DNA of 64,000 bases from assembly GCA_023053545.1 (NCBI GenBank), contig JAKZAN010000007.1, positions 7,440,001 through 7,504,000 of the forward strand, written 5' to 3'. Of the stretch, positions 60,701 through 64,000 are shown piece by piece. How positions within the stretch are numbered: position 1 is the stretch's first letter; the number at the start of each line of letters is the position of its first letter. The position numbers and the translations under genes were made by a program. The notes below the pieces were generated by a model. That model did not search any database and was not told the origin of the DNA. It saw only the letters and a program-made list of their open reading frames with translations. The DNA comes from Lepidurus packardi. Lineage: Eukaryota > Arthropoda > Branchiopoda > Notostraca > Triopsidae.

Positions 60701-61580
60701 GTCACTCAAATCAAATGGCTTTAAAAGAAATACATTATTATACAACTGTCTTCTTATCTCAAGTCAGGTTTCTTTTTCTTTCTTTCATTTTTTAGTCATT
60801 TCTCCCTTTCAAGATTCTTGGAAAAATTACAGAAAACATTCAAAAGGAACAGAATAAAAGAAAACAGGATTGTATAGAAAAATCGCATCTCCATTTTTTA
60901 ACCTCACCTTGTTATAACGTGATTCCCAACTGACAAGATTGCAGATTTCTCGTAATGGATCCAAGCTACTTTGTAAGTACCGAGGTTTCGAACTGTACAA
61001 GCAAGTTTGACATCTCGTCCCTCAGGCACAGTTTCGTTACGGATGGGCTCCGCGAAATCCGGCTCTTGACACGCAGCTATCCATCACAGGAACATCGAAA
61101 AACATTTATAGAGTCCAAAAACCACAAAATACATAACAGTTCTTCTTTCCAAGTATTCACACAGACACACATGCTCCTAAACACAAACACGCACACTAAA
61201 AAAGAGCCCACGTAGACACTATCGCCAAAAGGCAAATAATCCTGCTTAACTACACTTTTTTTAAAACGGAGTTAGACTCGGCACCAGAAAAAAAAAAACT
61301 CAGCCCACACAAAAACAAAACAAAAATAAACATTCATTGTAGCCTAAACAAACACGTTCCTGCAATCTCTTAAGCTATGGCTTCATCGAAACTATGTAAA
61401 TGTGTTGTGTATACTGCATTACAATTGTTAATCAAGTTTAAGAGGGAATCGAAAGAGAAGCCAGGTTGAGACAACTGGATTTTATGGTTAAAAGACAAGG
61501 AAAAGCAAGCACTTACCAAGGATCCAAGAAAACAGAGCTTGGAGGATCATATGCGATCCCCAGCGACTTGCACGTTTCAT
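54735..61580 (-). CDS. DIP/lachesin-type three-Ig-domain neuronal cell-surface protein
   Basis: Homologue of the arthropod Dpr-interacting proteins and lachesin (IgLON-like), which bind Dpr partners during synaptic matching. Exons in transcript order: 61580-61517, 61076-60908, 60674-60529, 60429-60271, 60191-60063, 59569-59209, 59145-59093, 55134-55051, 54992-54921, 54826-54735; 1329 nt, 442 aa, all phases consistent. Seen: a signal peptide (MILQALFSWIL); Ig1 with VKLACTVRN...VAWI...RNPRITVSHD...GRYQCQLN; Ig2 with VSLTCHARGSP...LSMGVYLCIASNG; the diagnostic linker FPPMVWVPHQLVGAPLG; and Ig3 with VTLEC...DYGAYRCVAKNPRGETDGTIKLY. The Ig3 C'-E region is lengthened. The tail is hydrophilic (SVTSKTLSIDDAQ) with no GPI-type hydrophobic end. 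So this isoform looks secreted, or another 3' exon in the 4 kb intron is used. AATAAA (54734-54739) overlaps the stop codon. Confidence 0.9.
55135..59092 (-). other. 4.0 kb intron of the DIP-like gene
   Basis: Bounded by a GTAAGT donor and a TTTCTTTAG acceptor. The open frames within it (for example 55815-56072 and 58641-59141 on -) are shadows or run-on from the Ig3 exon. No repeat or RNA gene was recognised. An alternative C-terminal exon with a hydrophobic anchor could lie here but was not found. Confidence 0.6.
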
Positions 61581-63866
61581 GGTCGATTTGCCGCTTTTCC
61601 CACGATTTTCCCGAGCAAAAGCAACACGAGTCTTTAGTAAATAATGCTTCAAATCTCTGGGAAAAATGAAAAGCCAAAAAAGAAGACTTGGAGATGGACT
61701 ATAGCACAAAAACTACCAGCCGTGCATTTCACAAATCCGTAATTCCCAGAAAGAAAACTCATTGCTTAGGTGCATCACTAGAACGCCAGTTTCACACACA
61801 GATACACGAACAGATGTTTTAAAGCTGGGTAAAGACGCTTAAATCTCAAACATTACGTAATGAGTTTCTAGGGTTGCAGCAACCTCTGCTGATACTGTAG
61901 CAACTCTTGGCTGTATGTCACCGCAGCAGACAAGCTAGCAAGAGTGCTCGGATAAAGTGCCGTCCATCAGACCTGTGGCATCCGATAAAGAGAAGCCAAG
62001 TGATGCGCTTCCATCCAATATAAAGGAAAAGGACTTGGCTATCTGAGTTGCAGGCATGCGGCCTATGCACATTCCATGGTCAAACTCTCCTTGGTTTGGA
62101 AAAGCAAACGTTCTTTCTACCAAAGCCTTTTATTTTTATAGCACAACTGCCTAAAAACAAAGAAAGTTGAAAACAAGACGGACCCAATAGTTCACTCCCA
62201 CAATTAATTCACTTTTAAACCCAAAGTGCAAACAGCTCAGCTCCTTTCCCTCAACGCAACTTGGTACTATAAGGAACCGAGAATCGAAGGGGTACGACGT
62301 GTGGTATATAGCTACATGAGCAAAATTAGGTGACCAAATACTATATAATACATGAGTTTCATCTCACCTGGCCGATGTTCAATGCTTGGGGACAAGAGGC
62401 GGACCCCCTGCTGTCGCTTCAACAAAAGTAAAGACTCATTAGGGGGGACACTATTCCATGGCGTGCTGATGTGTAACTGTTCTGTATGAACCAGACAATA
62501 GCGTGTTCTGTCCATAACTCGGCTCCCTAAAACAGATAATTATAAAAACTGTGAAAATAAAGGTTTGCGCTGCAGATAACTTCAACTACGCAAACGACGT
62601 AAAAGTGGGCGGTCGACATGTCGTATTTAACTGCCATGCCTTCCTGTCAGTCGAGGCTAGGACAGAAAGCTAATAGTACACGTACAGTACACCACGTACA
62701 CACAGAAAGGGATCAGGATTCTGAATCATGCCTGTAAGCTGTACCTGAGTCAAATCTATTCCAGGTTTTTCCAATTATTTGCTAGTTTAAAAACAATAAT
62801 ATCGAAATTTTAATACAATTATTTCACACCTTAGTTCGGAATTATCCCAATACATATTTGTAAGTATCGTAGTCAATATTTGCTTTAAATTATCTTAGTG
62901 AATACACCTTGAATTTCCCTTAGTTAATACATGTTTGTCGGTGTCTTAATCACTACATACATTGTATATTTTATGCATAAAGTTATGGACTTTTTCCTAA
63001 TCGTACCGGGAGTTAAAACGTTACAAACGTGTTGCTTTATCATTCCCACAAATATTCCTCGAATCGACGTATAGTCTTGTTACGGCCTAGCTGTTTCTAT
63101 TAATCAGAGTTTGGACACAAAACTTGGGAGTATAGGAACCAGCAAATGGTTTTTAAAAACCTGGTGCTGGCAGCCTTATGGCTTACTTCGATAAGATTGT
63201 CGTAGTGCGTTTTTCTGCAGAATAGTTCCTTTTCTTTCAAGTTGTTCACAAAGTTTTCTTACCTCTCCTGGTTCCAGAAAACGTGGCTCTACAACGGACG
63301 AGAGATCAGTCAAGAAATGATGGAGTCTATAAGGCTACAGCCTCCCTAGGGTCGAGTTGAGCCGCTTTTCCTTACCTTCTTAAAATACAACCTTAGCATA
63401 CATGTAAACTGCGTGCAGTATAGGAGCGCAAGCGACGAGAGGCTTGGCAGAGATGCTGGTTGTCAGATCATTTTTTGTCTTTTCTACTGCTGCTCTCGCT
63501 CTCAAACATTCCTTTGTATTTATTTTTTTGCATCGAAAAATTAGGTGCGACAGTCCCAAGGTGCCTAACTCTATTTGCATGGGGGACTAGGGAGTATGCG
63601 CTTACTCCCGCACGCAGTAAAGGGGTTACTATAGTAACGGAAACTTGTTTAATCTATGGGTCTCGATTCGTTTTTTCTTCTGGTACGTGAACTTGGATAG
63701 ATCAGTCAAAAGAACAGCGTCAGTTTTCTCATTTTTACTCTTAAAAATATAACTCACTTTAGTTCACGAATGGGACCTAAATTACTCAAAGTAATACTTA
63801 TAACGCAGTGAAGTTTCTAAGCTTCTTATTTTAGTTCTTTAAATAAAGATTATTTAATTTTTGTAG
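61581..63866. other. Upstream region between the DIP-like gene and the last exon
   Basis: This should contain the 5' UTR and promoter of the minus-strand Ig gene, but no TATA box or splice structure could be fixed. It is mostly AT-rich, with only the Ig-like relic near 63284-63360 standing out. Confidence 0.45.
63284..63360 (+). pseudogene. Possible decayed Ig-domain exon
   Basis: One frame reads WLYNGREISQE and the next frame reads NDGVYKATASLG before a stop, the usual order of C-strand and F/G-strand motifs of an I-set Ig domain. The expected Tyr-x-Cys cysteine is missing and the frame shifts between the two parts. It is very short and could be chance. Confidence 0.25.
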
Positions 63867-64000
63867 CGTATCAGCAAATTACTACAAAGTCAGAAAGGTA
63901 CAAACAAATCCCGGGAAACATCGGCTTTAGGAGACAGGGAAGGATCATCACAAGCTAAAAGTTCCGAAAGCGCTGGGGCCCGTCGTAAACCATGGACGGA
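63867..64000 (+). CDS. Partial internal exon of an unidentified gene, cut by the window end
   Basis: After a TTTAATTTTTGTAG acceptor the sequence is open to the window edge (RISKLLQSQKGTNKSRE, then a Ser-rich stretch, then ARRKPWT). The composition and higher GC fit a coding exon of a Ser/Lys-rich protein. There is no recognisable domain, and the upstream exon was not found. Confidence 0.35.

Overview
The window is arthropod nuclear DNA, most likely from a small-genome crustacean such as Daphnia (inference). Coding exons are split by very short GT-AG introns of about 40-90 bases, gene spacing is tight, and degenerate TTAGG-type arthropod telomere repeats occur. Seven protein genes can be assembled, six with full splice models that keep the reading frame across every junction. 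A further exon runs off the right edge.

Layout. 1-21171: a SoxD-class (Sox5/6/13-like) transcription factor on +, eight coding exons, with one huge 17.2 kb intron. 21807-22892: a phosphonoacetaldehyde hydrolase (PhnX) with five small introns. 23177-25886: an FKBP52/FKBP59-type co-chaperone with a recognisable TATA box and a 5' UTR intron. 26170-28573: a ZnT1-type zinc exporter with a metal-response-element core beside a TATA-like box. 29184-34365: the SCAPER orthologue. 52814-53962: XPA, the nucleotide excision repair damage-verification protein. 54735-61580 on -: a three-Ig-domain neuronal cell-surface protein of the DIP/lachesin class, convergent with XPA.

Between SCAPER and XPA lies an 18 kb repeat-rich block. 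Its frame is a pair of inverted arms (35190-37413 and 48540-52171) of about 1.6-2.2 kb around an 11 kb core. The core holds a 212-bp tandem array with a higher-order pattern, an intact 951-codon gene that looks like an unassigned DDE-type transposase, two perfect hairpins bracketing that gene (one containing its stop codon), a decayed coding-like tract, a tRNA-like SINE head and a short telomere-like tract. A 2.0 kb hAT element with an exact 8-bp target duplication is nested in the right arm, and a LINE fragment sits just outside the left arm. This block is the best candidate for something undescribed: either a very large DNA transposon with long terminal inverted repeats, or an inverted segmental duplication that captured a transposon.

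The host genes do not form an operon or a common pathway. They are ordinary, independently transcribed neighbours. The most unusual host gene is the intron-containing phosphonate-degrading PhnX, a mostly bacterial enzyme.
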